The notes below the pieces were generated by a model, which was not told the DNA's origin, did not search any database, and was given only the letters and a program-made list of their open reading frames with translations. From Centipeda periodontii DSM 2778 (GTDB taxonomy: Bacteria > Bacillota > Negativicutes > Selenomonadales > Selenomonadaceae), in contig NZ_GL892076.1 in the NCBI RefSeq assembly GCF_000213975.1, forward strand, positions 633,550-693,800: a DNA stretch of 60,251 nt. Direction: 5' to 3'. Position numbers and translations under genes: made by a program. Of this stretch, positions 34,823 to 42,785 are shown one piece after another (position 1 is the stretch's first letter; the number at the start of each line of letters is the position of its first letter).

Positions 34823-35620
34823 TCAAAACATCTCATTGCGCAATCTGGGATGCAAATCGCGCAGATACGGCAGTGCCTTTCGCATCGCTGCCACATCATC
34901 CAAATCGATCTCCGCGCAGATCACGGCCTCGCCGTCCATCCCTGCCGCTGCCCGCAGCGACGCGTCCGGCGCCACAATGCGGCTCAGCCCGGCGAACGAG
35001 GTAGTCTGCTCCTGTCCGCAGCGGTTGCACGCCACGACATACACGCCGTTCTCAAGTGCCCGACTCCGCGACGCAAGATCCCAGACGTAGTCGCGCGCCC
35101 GTCCAAACGCCGAGGAGTAGAGCAGTACATCCGCCCCCTTGAGCGTCTGAATCCGCGCCATCTCGGGAAAGCCAATCTCATAGCAGATGAGAAGCCCGAC
35201 CGTCGCAAACGGCAGCCGACAGACGCCGATCTCCGCGCCCTTTGCGAATCGACTGCTCTCCGCATCCCAGAGGTGCATCTTGCGCTGCTGCCCGATGCAG
35301 CCCTCCGCACCGACAAGCACTGCCGTGTCGTAGATAAGACCGTCCGCTCCGCGTTCGAGAAGCGCGCCCGCGACATAGATGCCATAGCGCCGTGCCATGT
35401 CCTGCATCCATCGGGTCGTATGCCCCGGAATGCCCTCCGCGAGCTCCATGTCCCGCACCTCGACACGATAGCCCGTATTGAACAGCTCCGGCAGCACAAC
35501 GAGCCGTGCGCCCTGCGATGCGGCATCCGCGATCCGCTCTGCCGCATGCCTCAGATTGGCGTCCTTGTCATAGGGAACGCAGTCCATCTGCACGGCGGCA
35601 GCGATCCATTTATGTGCCAT
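34823..35620 (-). CDS. Carbon-nitrogen hydrolase (nitrilase superfamily)
   Basis: A 265-residue amidase or carbamoylase. The catalytic Glu-Lys-Cys triad is visible in LVVLPELFNTGY (Glu), QRKMHLWDAE (Lys) and GLLICYEIGFPEMAR (Cys). It is cytoplasmic and hydrolyses a non-peptide C-N bond; omega-amidase or N-carbamoyl hydrolase activities are common in this subfamily. ATG 35620 with AAAGGAGGCGAG upstream is preferred to the in-frame ATG at 35671. It is the first gene after the sigma-54 promoter at 35667-35682 and so likely leads the inducible operon. Confidence 0.9.
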   Translation of the reverse strand: MAHKWIAAAVQMDCVPYDKDANLRHAAERIADAASQGARLVVLPELFNTGYRVEVRDMELAEGIPGHTTRWMQDMARRYGIYVAGALLERGADGLIYDTAVLVGAEGCIGQQRKMHLWDAESSRFAKGAEIGVCRLPFATVGLLICYEIGFPEMARIQTLKGADVLLYSSAFGRARDYVWDLASRSRALENGVYVVACNRCGQEQTTSFAGLSRIVAPDASLRAAAGMDGEAVICAEIDLDDVAAMRKALPYLRDLHPRLRNEMF

Positions 35621-35666
35621 AGCCTCGCCTCCTTTGGATTCATCATTGTCCTCTGCTTTCGTAATA

Positions 35667-35682
35667 TGCAATTTTCATGCCA
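35667..35682 (-). promoter_or_regulatory. Sigma-54 (-24/-12) promoter of the nitrilase operon
   Basis: The minus strand reads TGGCATGAAAATTGCA, matching TGGCACG-N4-TTGCA with one change and exact GG-to-GC spacing. The start codon of the nitrilase gene is 47 bases downstream. A sigma-54 activator gene is directly upstream and rpoN is at 54.8 kb. Confidence 0.75.
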
Positions 35683-35731
35683 ACGTGAATTCCTACATAA
35701 ATACTGTGATTGTGGCGTAAACGCGCACAAA

Positions 35732-35774
35732 AAATATGCACCGCTGCATAGATTTTATGCGGCGGTGCATATTT
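35732..35774. promoter_or_regulatory. Long inverted repeat: terminator and/or enhancer site
   Basis: AAATATGCACCGC and GCGGTGCATATTT form a perfect 13-bp stem extended inward by TGCATA / TTATGC. It follows the activator stop codon at 35777 and lies 50-110 bases upstream of the sigma-54 promoter, so it can serve as the activator's terminator and as its binding site. Confidence 0.55.
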
Positions 35775-35776
35775 GT

Positions 35777-37519
35777 TTATACTTTTTTCAATTTTCGGCT
35801 GATCGTGCTCTGATCCACCCCCAAGACCTCGGCGATCCGTGTTGTCGTCTTGTACTTCCGCTGCGCCATCGCGATCAGTTTCTCCTCCACAAGGCGCTGT
35901 GCCTCCCGCAGCGGGATGATCGCATCCACCTGAATGGGGGCGGAGCGCTGACGGCACTGCAGCGATTCCGGCAGGCTGTCGACGCCGATGACATCCTGCG
36001 GCGAGAGCACCACCATCCGCTCAATCGCATGCTGCAGTTCCCGCGTGTTCCCGTCCCAGCGGCAGCGGGAAAAGGCATCCATCACATCCGCGGAAAGCCG
36101 ACGGTTCAGCCGATACTTCGCATTGTATTTTTTCAGGAAAAAGAGCGACAGCGGCAGGATATCCTCCTGCCGTTCCCGCAGTGGCGGAATGTGGAACTGC
36201 ACAACATTCAGCCGATAGTACAGATCCCGGCGAAACTGTCCCTGCGCGATCTCTTCCGGCAGATTCTTGTTCGACGCCGCGATGATGCGTACATCCAGGG
36301 GGATGGTCTTCGTTCCGCCCACGCGCATGAACTCGTTTTCCTGCAGCACGCGCAGGAGCTTTGCCTGCATGCCGACGGGAATCTCGCTGATCTCGTCCAA
36401 AAACAGCGTGCCGCCCTGTGCGAGCTCGAACAGCCCCGGCTTGCCGCTGCGCTCCGCCCCCGTGAAAGCGCCGCGCTCGTAGCCGAACAGCTCCGACTCA
36501 AAGAGCGTCGGCGGCAGTGCGCTGCAGTTGATCTTGATGTACGGCTTCTCCGTGCGCGGACTCTTGGCGTGGATGAAGTTGGCAAGCACCTCCTTGCCGA
36601 CGCCGGAGTCGCCCGTGATGAGGATGGGCACATCCGTCTCGCTCACCTTCAGTGCCATGACCGCGATCTTCTTCATCTCCGGACTCTCCGCGATGAACGC
36701 GTTGTTCTGCTCCTCCTGCAGCTGACTCCGCGCGAGCTCGCGCTTATAGCCCTCGAGCAGGAGCCGCGTCTCGTTCAGCTCCTGTGAGAACTCGCTCTCA
36801 TCCACGATCAGCCGCGACGTATTGATCACGCGGACAATCCGGTTTTCCTCGTCCACGATGGGCGTTCCCATGACGAGGAGCTTCTTCCCCGTCGCCGTCG
36901 TCTGAATCGCCTGCACGCGCCGCTTTGACTCCAGCACCATGCGCGTAATGGATGGATAGAAAATGCGCTCTCTTTCCAAATCATAGACGCTTTTTCCAAC
37001 CAGCTGCTCGGCATCTACGCCCCAGATCGCGGTTGCTGCCGAACTCACTTCAAGCGTCTTGCCCGTATCGTCCGAGGCGTAGATCACATCCCAGTTGGTC
37101 TCAAACAGCTTGTGGATGTCCTCCGCCATGTGGCTGTAGCTCACTTCCATCGCAGCAGCATCGCTCAGACCATGGTGACGGAACCGCATCTCCATCGCAC
37201 CGACCAGCGCGCCGCTCGAAAAAATACTGCTGAGTGCAACGATATCGTCATCTTCCTGAAAGATCAGCTTCGTCTCGGTCGGATACTCCAACGCTTTGAG
37301 AATGGCGTCCGCATTGCCGCACGCCTCGATCGGCATTCCCACAACCTGTGCAAGGCTCGCCCCCCGCGCCATGCAGTACGATTCGTTCGCCTTTACAATG
37401 CGCTTTCCCGTGTCGATCACAACAATCTCACAGAGAAACGCATCCAACAGCATTTGCTCCGAAATCGCGGCAGGATTCCCGCCATTCCCCATATTTTCGG
37501 TGTTGTGTCTATTCTCCAT
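35777..37519 (-). CDS. Sigma-54-dependent transcriptional activator with PAS sensor domains
   Basis: A 580-residue enhancer-binding protein. The N-terminus holds two PAS-like parts (EIVVIDTGKRIVKANESYC near 40 and NWDVIYASDDTGKTLEV near 150). The AAA+ domain begins about residue 290: Walker A ITGDSGVGKEVLA, the sigma-54 contact loop RGAFTGAERSGKPG, Walker B GGTLFLDEIS. A Fis-like helix-turn-helix ends the protein (TRIAEVLGVDQSTISRKLKK). It should open the -24/-12 promoter of the nitrilase operon downstream on the same strand. The start is set at ATG 37519 (AAAAGG eight bases upstream); earlier in-frame ATGs exist at 37525 and 37606. Confidence 0.93.
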   Translation of the reverse strand: MENRHNTENMGNGGNPAAISEQMLLDAFLCEIVVIDTGKRIVKANESYCMARGASLAQVVGMPIEACGNADAILKALEYPTETKLIFQEDDDIVALSSIFSSGALVGAMEMRFRHHGLSDAAAMEVSYSHMAEDIHKLFETNWDVIYASDDTGKTLEVSSAATAIWGVDAEQLVGKSVYDLERERIFYPSITRMVLESKRRVQAIQTTATGKKLLVMGTPIVDEENRIVRVINTSRLIVDESEFSQELNETRLLLEGYKRELARSQLQEEQNNAFIAESPEMKKIAVMALKVSETDVPILITGDSGVGKEVLANFIHAKSPRTEKPYIKINCSALPPTLFESELFGYERGAFTGAERSGKPGLFELAQGGTLFLDEISEIPVGMQAKLLRVLQENEFMRVGGTKTIPLDVRIIAASNKNLPEEIAQGQFRRDLYYRLNVVQFHIPPLRERQEDILPLSLFFLKKYNAKYRLNRRLSADVMDAFSRCRWDGNTRELQHAIERMVVLSPQDVIGVDSLPESLQCRQRSAPIQVDAIIPLREAQRLVEEKLIAMAQRKYKTTTRIAEVLGVDQSTISRKLKKV

Positions 37520-37620
37520 ATGCATTGCCTTTTCACTGACAGCAGCAAAATCCACAGGAACCGAATATTCCCAAACAATTATATCATCAAACGAAACGAC
37601 GAACAAGCAATAGGGATAAA

Positions 37621-37663
37621 TGTGATATTCATCACAAACTTTGTAATGGATTTATGCTACAAT
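37621..37663 (+). promoter_or_regulatory. CRP/FNR-type site and extended -10 promoter of the Mop gene
   Basis: TGTGATATTCATCACA (37621-37636) is a perfect TGTGA-N6-TCACA palindrome. TGC-TACAAT (-10 at 37658-37663) follows. With a start at 37670 the palindrome is centred at -41.5, the class II activator position, and no -35 box is seen, as expected for an activated promoter. Confidence 0.65.
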
Positions 37664-37696
37664 ATCAACGACATTGCGAATAAGGGAGGGAAACAA

Positions 37697-37918
37697 ATGA
37701 AACTCAGTGCACGCAATCAGCTCAAGGGCAAGGTTATCTCCATCGAGAAGGGGGCCGTCAACGGCATCGTCGGCATCGAGCTCAAGGGCGGCGATGTCGT
37801 CACCGCGACGATCAGCATGAACGCCATCGCAGAGCTCGGTCTTGAGGTCGGCAAGGAGGCATACGCCGTCATCAAGGCAACGTCCGTCATGGTCGGCGTC
37901 GATCATCACCACGGCTAA
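37697..37918 (+). CDS. TOBE/Mop-domain molybdopterin or molybdate-binding protein
   Basis: A 73-residue single TOBE domain: LSARNQLKGKVISIEKGAVN, then GIELKGGDVVTATISMNAIAE and GKEAYAVIKATSVMVGVD, ending in DHHHG. Single-domain Mop proteins form hexamers that bind molybdate or tungstate in the cytoplasm. The His-rich end is an extra candidate metal ligand. GGGAGGG before ATG 37697 sets the start. It is divergent from the sigma-54 activator and probably reports on a molybdoenzyme need under low oxygen (inference from the CRP/FNR-type site). Confidence 0.9.
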   Translation: MKLSARNQLKGKVISIEKGAVNGIVGIELKGGDVVTATISMNAIAELGLEVGKEAYAVIKATSVMVGVDHHHG

Positions 37919-37936
37919 ACGATTCCTCAGGAGCAA

Positions 37937-37980
37937 ACATCCCCGCACATCGGATTCTTCCGACGTGCGGGGATGTTTCG
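37937..37980 (+). terminator. Terminator of the Mop gene
   Basis: ACATCCCCGCAC and GTGCGGGGATGT pair perfectly across a 16-base loop and are followed by TTTCG. Confidence 0.75.
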
Positions 37981-38041
37981 TTGGGAGCGGGGAAACTAGT
38001 AATCCCTAAGCCTTCCCCGTATTGCACGCGGGAGGTTGGGA

Positions 38042-38731
38042 TCAGTCCTCGATTTCCGCGATGCAGACCACCTGACTGGAGTCAAGACCTACGATGCGAA
38101 GCGGCGCGTTGAAGAAGCGCTTGATCTTCTTCCCCTTCGGCACCTCGGACAGGTGCATATCCTCGATTGCCGTGCAGAATTTCCCGGTGTGGTACCCGAG
38201 CAGATGCTGATGGCAGTGTACGGGCGACTCACTCTCCGGCACCTTGGTCGACGGGGAGCCGACCGCGAGGAAGTCCATCCCGATCACGCGCAGATTCGGG
38301 AACGTCTCCGTCAGGTAGTCCCCGGCGCTCGGCGCGATATAGGAGCCCTCGTGCTGATACACCGTCGGCTCCTCCGTCCGATACCGTTCGAGTCCGGTGC
38401 GAATCAGCGCGGCAGAAACGCGCCCGAGGACATCGGCAAACGGCTCCAAGTCCTCCTTCGTGACGCCCTCTGCAAGCCCTTTTGGGATGTCGAGCACAGC
38501 CACCTCCTCATGACAGAAGTAGTCGATGTCCAGCTGATTGATGCTCAGCCCGTCCTTGACGAAGTGGCGCGGCGCATCCATATGCGTACCGCAGTGATTC
38601 GGCAGCTCCGTGATGAAGCTCGCGAACGGCGTCTTCTCACAGACATCGGTGCACTGCTTCGTCTTCACGACAGGCTCGCCCGGCCATGCGAGATCCTTCG
38701 GATCGAGCGGATGAGAGAGAAACATAAACAT
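38042..38731 (-). CDS. Cyclase family protein (kynurenine formamidase-like)
   Basis: A 229-residue metal-dependent hydrolase. The family motif HxGTHxDxPxHF is seen as NHCGTHMDAPRHF, with further conserved LDIPKG and the C-terminal half EDMHLSEVPKGKKI. Known members hydrolyse N-formyl or lactone-type substrates with Zn2+ or Mn2+. It begins LSHPLDPKDLAWPGEP, as in relatives. The stop lies close to a short gap before the Mop terminator; it is the last gene of the GntR-controlled operon. Substrate unknown; a lactonase step for a sugar acid would fit its neighbours. Confidence 0.88.
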   Translation of the reverse strand: MFMFLSHPLDPKDLAWPGEPVVKTKQCTDVCEKTPFASFITELPNHCGTHMDAPRHFVKDGLSINQLDIDYFCHEEVAVLDIPKGLAEGVTKEDLEPFADVLGRVSAALIRTGLERYRTEEPTVYQHEGSYIAPSAGDYLTETFPNLRVIGMDFLAVGSPSTKVPESESPVHCHQHLLGYHTGKFCTAIEDMHLSEVPKGKKIKRFFNAPLRIVGLDSSQVVCIAEIED

Positions 38732-38775
38732 AGGGGTGCCTCCTTTTCATATCTGACCCAAAAAACGTAACGTCC

Positions 38776-39501
38776 TTACATCTGCCATCGAAACAGCACA
38801 TTATAGAGAATCCCGGCAGCCGCGCCGCCGAGCATGGGACCGACGACGGGAACCCACGCATAACTCCAATCCGAATTACCCTTTCCGCGAATGGGCAGCA
38901 TCGCGTGCACAATGCGGGGGGCAAGGTCGCGCGCGGGATTGATCGCGTATCCCGTGAGCCCGGCGAACGCCATGACGCCGCCCGCCACGCCGGCAAACAC
39001 GAAGAACAGCGCCACGCCTCCCGCGGGCTGCAGATGCGAGAGCGACAGGATGATGAACATCAGACTGAACGTCGCAGTCGCCTCGGCGAGACAGTTGCGC
39101 AGCGGATTCCGAATCGACGGTGCCGTGGCAAACACGCCGAGCTTCGCCCCCGCCTCAGGTTCCTCATCGAGGTGATCCTTCCAGACGAACCAGACAATGA
39201 CCGCGCCCACATAGGCGCCTAGGAACTGCGCGATGAAGTAGCCGGGCACCATCTCGAGCGGGAAATCCCCGCCGATCAGGAAGCCGATCGTCACCGCTGG
39301 ATTGACATGCGCGCCCGTGAGCGGAGCAAAGATTGCCGCCACCGCGACCATCCCGAGCCCCCAGCCGCACGCCGCCATCAGTCCGCCCGCGCCATACATC
39401 CCCGACTTCTTCAGCGAAATATTGGCAATCGTTCCAAGTCCCAGTATCATGAAAAAGGCGGTTCCTACAAACTCGCCAAGATACTGCTGAAAGTGTTCCA
39501 C
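38776..39501 (-). CDS. MIP-family channel, GlpF-like aquaglyceroporin
   Basis: A 241-residue six-helix membrane channel with both pore motifs: AHVNPAVTIGFL and YAINPARDLAPR. The Asp after the second NPAR is typical for glycerol facilitators rather than strict water channels. It lies in the inner membrane and may admit a small polyol or sugar-acid precursor for the neighbouring enzymes. AAGGAGGGCTTAC precedes the ATG and the gene is 21 bases after the kinase gene. Confidence 0.92.
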   Translation of the reverse strand: MEHFQQYLGEFVGTAFFMILGLGTIANISLKKSGMYGAGGLMAACGWGLGMVAVAAIFAPLTGAHVNPAVTIGFLIGGDFPLEMVPGYFIAQFLGAYVGAVIVWFVWKDHLDEEPEAGAKLGVFATAPSIRNPLRNCLAEATATFSLMFIILSLSHLQPAGGVALFFVFAGVAGGVMAFAGLTGYAINPARDLAPRIVHAMLPIRGKGNSDWSYAWVPVVGPMLGGAAAGILYNVLFRWQM

Positions 39502-39522
39502 AGTAAGCCCTCCTTATCAAGC

Positions 39523-40950
39523 TTAACATACAGAGCTTTCTCCTAGCATTGCGGTCACATCGCGCAGCGTCGTTGCCGCGCCAACGTTGCCTGGGAAGAT
39601 GATGTAGCTCATGCCGGGGAACTTGCTCTCCGGTCCTGTCTGCCAGACGGGGATGCCGGGCGCGACCTGTCCGAGGACGAGTGCGCGGTGCACCGAGAGC
39701 CCCTTCGTCCCGACATCACTGGACGTGATGCCGCCCTTTGCGATGAGAAACGCAGGCTGAACACTGAGGCGACGCACAATGCTCGTGATCGCCTCCGAGA
39801 TCTGCACGGAGACGCGCAGGGACTCCTCCTCGGAGCCTGCGTCAAACCGCTTGCGCCCCGTGTAGACCGCAACCGTCACGCCGCTGCGGATGGCATCCTC
39901 CGTCTCTGCGATGATGCGCCGCAGCTCCTCGGCGAGCTTTGGCGGGTCGAGCACGAGCATGTGGTTGAACTCGATGAACTTCACCGCGCTCAGTTCCCGC
40001 AGCTTCTCGAACTGCTCCGTCGTCTTCTTCACATGCGAGCCGATGATGATGAGCCCGCCGTTCGTGTTGCCCTTTACAACGAGCTCATCGCGCCCGAGGA
40101 GCGGTTTATCCGCAACGCCGCCGATGACCTTCGTCCACGCCGCTGCCGTGCGGAACAGGAAATTCTTGCCCGCCTTCATCGCACGCATCATCGCGATCGC
40201 AAACACCTTCACATCCACATAGTCCACGGCGTTCACAACGACCTTGCGGAAATCCCGCACCGCCGTCAGCTGCGCCGTGATCTCGTCCACGCGCATGGCA
40301 CGCAGGTCATCGAGCGAGATGCTGACCACATCCGCCGCGCGGAACGCGCCCTTCGTCTTTTCCTCGATGTACGCCTTCATGTTCGACGCCGTGTAGCCGA
40401 ACGTCTTGTCCCGCGCGAACTCTGTCTCACCCGCCGGCGTCAGATCGGCGCCCTCCTGCACATAGTGAACATCGCCGATCGTAAATCGCCCGCCCTCCTT
40501 GAAGAACGGCATAAGCACCTCGCCGTCGATGCGCTCGCCCGACTCCTCAAGGGCGTGCGCAAGCGTCTCCGTCTCAAGCGGATAGTGCCCGCGCAGCGTC
40601 GAGTCGCTGCGGCTGATGAGCATGAACTGCTTGCCCGTCCGCTTTGACTCCGCCGCCACACGCGCCGCGATCGTGCGGTGCTCCGCCTCCGTCTCGGCCG
40701 CCTGGAACGCGCGTGAGTTCGTGAGGATGAAGAACATCGCGTTTTCCTCGGCAAAGCCCTCTGCGATACTCTCAGGCGACCAGTCCGTGTAGACGTGGAT
40801 GCCGTTCACCGTCTGCACGCCCGTCGGATCGTCGTCAAGCACGATGATCTTGCGGTCAAAGCCCCTGCGTTCCTCGTTGAGCGCGGCGTCGACCTTTGCC
40901 TCGTCAACTGCGGGAATTTTTGCAAACAGTTCGTCCTTCGATACCTTCAT
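39523..40950 (-). CDS. Four-carbon acid sugar kinase family protein (DUF1537, OtnK-like)
   Basis: A 475-residue protein with the two halves of the family: an N-terminal substrate domain (KIIVLDDDPTGVQTVNGIHV, FILTNSRAF, LISRSDSTLRGHYPLE) and a C-terminal nucleotide-binding domain (KGGITSSDVGTKGLSVHRAL, VLGQVAPGIPVW). Members phosphorylate four-carbon acids such as erythronate and threonate. ATG 40950 with GAGGAGG upstream is chosen over 40965, which would overlap the previous stop. Paired with the dehydrogenase upstream, it matches the first two steps of threonate-type catabolism; the usual aldolase and isomerase are not in the window. Confidence 0.92.
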   Translation of the reverse strand: MKVSKDELFAKIPAVDEAKVDAALNEERRGFDRKIIVLDDDPTGVQTVNGIHVYTDWSPESIAEGFAEENAMFFILTNSRAFQAAETEAEHRTIAARVAAESKRTGKQFMLISRSDSTLRGHYPLETETLAHALEESGERIDGEVLMPFFKEGGRFTIGDVHYVQEGADLTPAGETEFARDKTFGYTASNMKAYIEEKTKGAFRAADVVSISLDDLRAMRVDEITAQLTAVRDFRKVVVNAVDYVDVKVFAIAMMRAMKAGKNFLFRTAAAWTKVIGGVADKPLLGRDELVVKGNTNGGLIIIGSHVKKTTEQFEKLRELSAVKFIEFNHMLVLDPPKLAEELRRIIAETEDAIRSGVTVAVYTGRKRFDAGSEEESLRVSVQISEAITSIVRRLSVQPAFLIAKGGITSSDVGTKGLSVHRALVLGQVAPGIPVWQTGPESKFPGMSYIIFPGNVGAATTLRDVTAMLGESSVC

Positions 40951-40961
40951 GACCGACCTCC

Positions 40962-41858
40962 TCACACCTCATTGGATTTCACAACGACGCCGGAGATGTT
41001 CTCGTAGAACTGCACAATGCCGCTGTGGTCGTCCATCAGGTGCCCCGTCGCCTTGAGGCTGTGCATGATCTGCTGCAGCACGCCCGTCAGGATGAGCGGC
41101 AGCTCCATGCCCTTCGCCGTGTCCATGACATTCGTGATGTCCTTGAGATTGATCGCGATCGGGCCGCCCGGCTTGAAATTGCGGGAGTACATCATCGGCG
41201 CCTTTGCATCGAGCACCGTGCTGCCCGCGAGGCCGCCGCGGATCGCCTCGTAGACCTTCTTCGGGTCGGCGCCCGCCTTCGTCGCGAGGATCAGCGCCTC
41301 CGACACCGCCGCGATATTGAGATTCACGATGACCTGATTCGCCAACTTCGTCACCGAGCCGCTGCCGTTCGGACCGACGAGCGTGATCGTCTTGCCCATC
41401 GCCGCAAAGACGGGACGCGCCTCTTGGAGCACCGCCGCGTCGCCGCCGACCATGATCGCGAGCGAGCCGTCCACGGCGCCCGGCTCACCGCCGCTGACCG
41501 GCGCATCGAGGAACGAACAGCCGTGCTCCGCCGCCATCGCCGCAAACTCCTTCGACTCGACCGGAGTCACCGAACTCATGTCCGCGATGATCGTGCCCTT
41601 CGCTGCGCCCGCAAACACACCGTCCGCGCCGCTGAGGATCGTGCGCACGATCGGGCCGCTCGGCACCATCGTGATCACCATGTCTGCGCCCGTCGCCGCC
41701 TCCTTTGCCGACGATGCCGCCTTCGCGCCCTCCGCCGCCATCGCCTGCACCGCGTCCGTCGCCACATCAAAGGCAGTGACCGCAAAGCCCGCCTTCAGCA
41801 GATTGCGCACCATAGGTTTCCCCATAATACCGAGTCCGATAAATCCGATGTTTTTCAT
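40962..41858 (-). CDS. NAD(P)-dependent beta-hydroxyacid dehydrogenase (GarR/LtnD-like)
   Basis: A 298-residue dehydrogenase. Rossmann motif NIGFIGLGIMGKPM at the start, the substrate motif FLDAPVSGGEPGA, and the catalytic Lys in VTKLANQVIV. Family members are tartronate semialdehyde reductase, 3-hydroxyisobutyrate dehydrogenase and L-threonate dehydrogenase LtnD. Adjacent to a DUF1537 kinase, the LtnD role is favoured. The operator at 41897-41911 lies about 40 bases upstream, so this is the first gene of the operon that GntR should control. Confidence 0.92.
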   Translation of the reverse strand: MKNIGFIGLGIMGKPMVRNLLKAGFAVTAFDVATDAVQAMAAEGAKAASSAKEAATGADMVITMVPSGPIVRTILSGADGVFAGAAKGTIIADMSSVTPVESKEFAAMAAEHGCSFLDAPVSGGEPGAVDGSLAIMVGGDAAVLQEARPVFAAMGKTITLVGPNGSGSVTKLANQVIVNLNIAAVSEALILATKAGADPKKVYEAIRGGLAGSTVLDAKAPMMYSRNFKPGGPIAINLKDITNVMDTAKGMELPLILTGVLQQIMHSLKATGHLMDDHSGIVQFYENISGVVVKSNEV

Positions 41859-41896
41859 GACTGATTCCTCCCGTTCAATAACGAATCCATCTAGCA

Positions 41897-41911
41897 GTAT
41901 GTAGTATACTA
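41897..41911 (-). promoter_or_regulatory. GntR operator before the dehydrogenase operon
   Basis: GTATGTAGTATACTA, with the perfect palindrome TAGTATACTA at its core. The identical 15 bases occur at 42685-42699 before gntR. The minus-strand TATACT inside it can serve as -10 box. Confidence 0.7.
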
Positions 41912-41954
41912 CTTAATTTATAAAAGAATCGGGCACTGCCCGAAATCCTGATTG

Positions 41955-42003
41955 AATCGCACACGACCGCTTGTGTAACGAGGCGTTTGCGTGGTGCATC
42001 GTA
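41955..42003. repeat. Intergenic repeat family A, short fragment
   Basis: CGACCGCTTGTGTAACGAGG and GGCGTTTGCGTGGTGCATCG match one end of repeat A (as at 22190 and, inverted, 17045 and 20028). It lies between the GntR stop codon and the dehydrogenase promoter. Confidence 0.6.
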
Positions 42004-42013
42004 TCGGCATATC

Positions 42014-42667
42014 TTACTGCGCTACTCCAAACACGCGCGAGGTCGCCTGCATATGCACCATAAACGCGCGCATCGCATCCGCCTCATCGCGCCGCCCGAT
42101 CGCAGAGAGGATCGCCGCGTGCTCCTCCCACGCCTCCGCGTGGCGGCGACGATGGTGCAGCGACGTGAAGATCGCCTGTTCGAGCTTCGTGCGCATCTGC
42201 TCGTGAATGCGGATGAGATAGCTGTTCCCCGTCGCCGCAACCAGCAGCGTGTGGAACTGCGTGTCCAGCTTCATGAACTCGTAGTGCATATGGTCGCTCG
42301 CGATGTACGGGCGGCTCTTCTCCTGCACGACACCCAACCCCGCGAGCGTTTTCTGCCGCACGGACTCGGGCGCCTCCTTCGTCAGCCAACGAATGCTGTA
42401 GCCCTCGATCGCAATGCGTGCCGCGACAATCTCGCGCAGATCATCCTCGGATACCGGGCGCACCGTCCAACCGCGATTCGCGCGCACCTCGAGCATCCCC
42501 TCGTGCGTCAGCTGCATCACCGCCTCACGCACCGGCGTGCGCGATACATTCAGCTGATCCGCCACCTGCTGCTCCGAGTAGATCTCACCCGCCTGCAGCT
42601 CGCCCTTGATGAGCGCCGTCTTGAGATACTGATACACCTGCTCCTTGTAGGATACCTTCTTAATCAC
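42014..42667 (-). CDS. GntR-family (FadR-type) transcriptional regulator
   Basis: A 217-residue regulator. The winged helix-turn-helix is at the N-terminus (YQYLKTALIKGELQAGEIYS, then EQQVADQLNVSRTPVREAV) and an FCD-type helical ligand domain follows with Asp and His metal-ligand candidates (KLDTQFHTLLVAATGN, AWEEHAAILSAI). The GTG at 42667 has GGAGG nine bases upstream; the in-frame ATG at 42676 directly abuts that GGAGG and is less likely. The same 15-bp palindromic operator precedes this gene and the dehydrogenase operon, so it should autoregulate and control the sugar-acid genes. Confidence 0.9.
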   Translation of the reverse strand: MIKKVSYKEQVYQYLKTALIKGELQAGEIYSEQQVADQLNVSRTPVREAVMQLTHEGMLEVRANRGWTVRPVSEDDLREIVAARIAIEGYSIRWLTKEAPESVRQKTLAGLGVVQEKSRPYIASDHMHYEFMKLDTQFHTLLVAATGNSYLIRIHEQMRTKLEQAIFTSLHHRRRHAEAWEEHAAILSAIGRRDEADAMRAFMVHMQATSRVFGVAQ

Positions 42668-42684
42668 AATCTGCATCCTCCAGT

Positions 42685-42719
42685 GTATGTAGTATACTAG
42701 TTGGGCAGAAAAAATGCAA
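42685..42719 (-). promoter_or_regulatory. gntR promoter with overlapping operator
   Basis: Minus-strand TTGCAT (42714-42719), 17-base spacer and TATACT (42691-42696); the -10 lies inside the operator GTATGTAGTATACTA (42685-42699). This is a classical repression layout. Confidence 0.7.
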
Positions 42720-42785
42720 TCGGGACAAAAGTAGGAAAATTCTATGAAGCGCATCTTCTTCCGCCTCAGCAGGAGAAAAATTTCC

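Noticed and set aside
33815-36787. 990-codon plus-strand open frame
   Set aside because: It runs antisense to the deacetylase, nitrilase and sigma-54 activator genes, which have clear catalytic motifs and ribosome sites. The product is Arg/His/Leu-rich without domains, as expected for a shadow frame in GC-rich DNA.
37112-37696. Long N-terminal extension of the Mop protein
   Set aside because: The frame upstream is antisense to the sigma-54 activator and passes through the CRP/FNR-type site; the ATG at 37697 has a strong ribosome site and gives a complete single TOBE domain.
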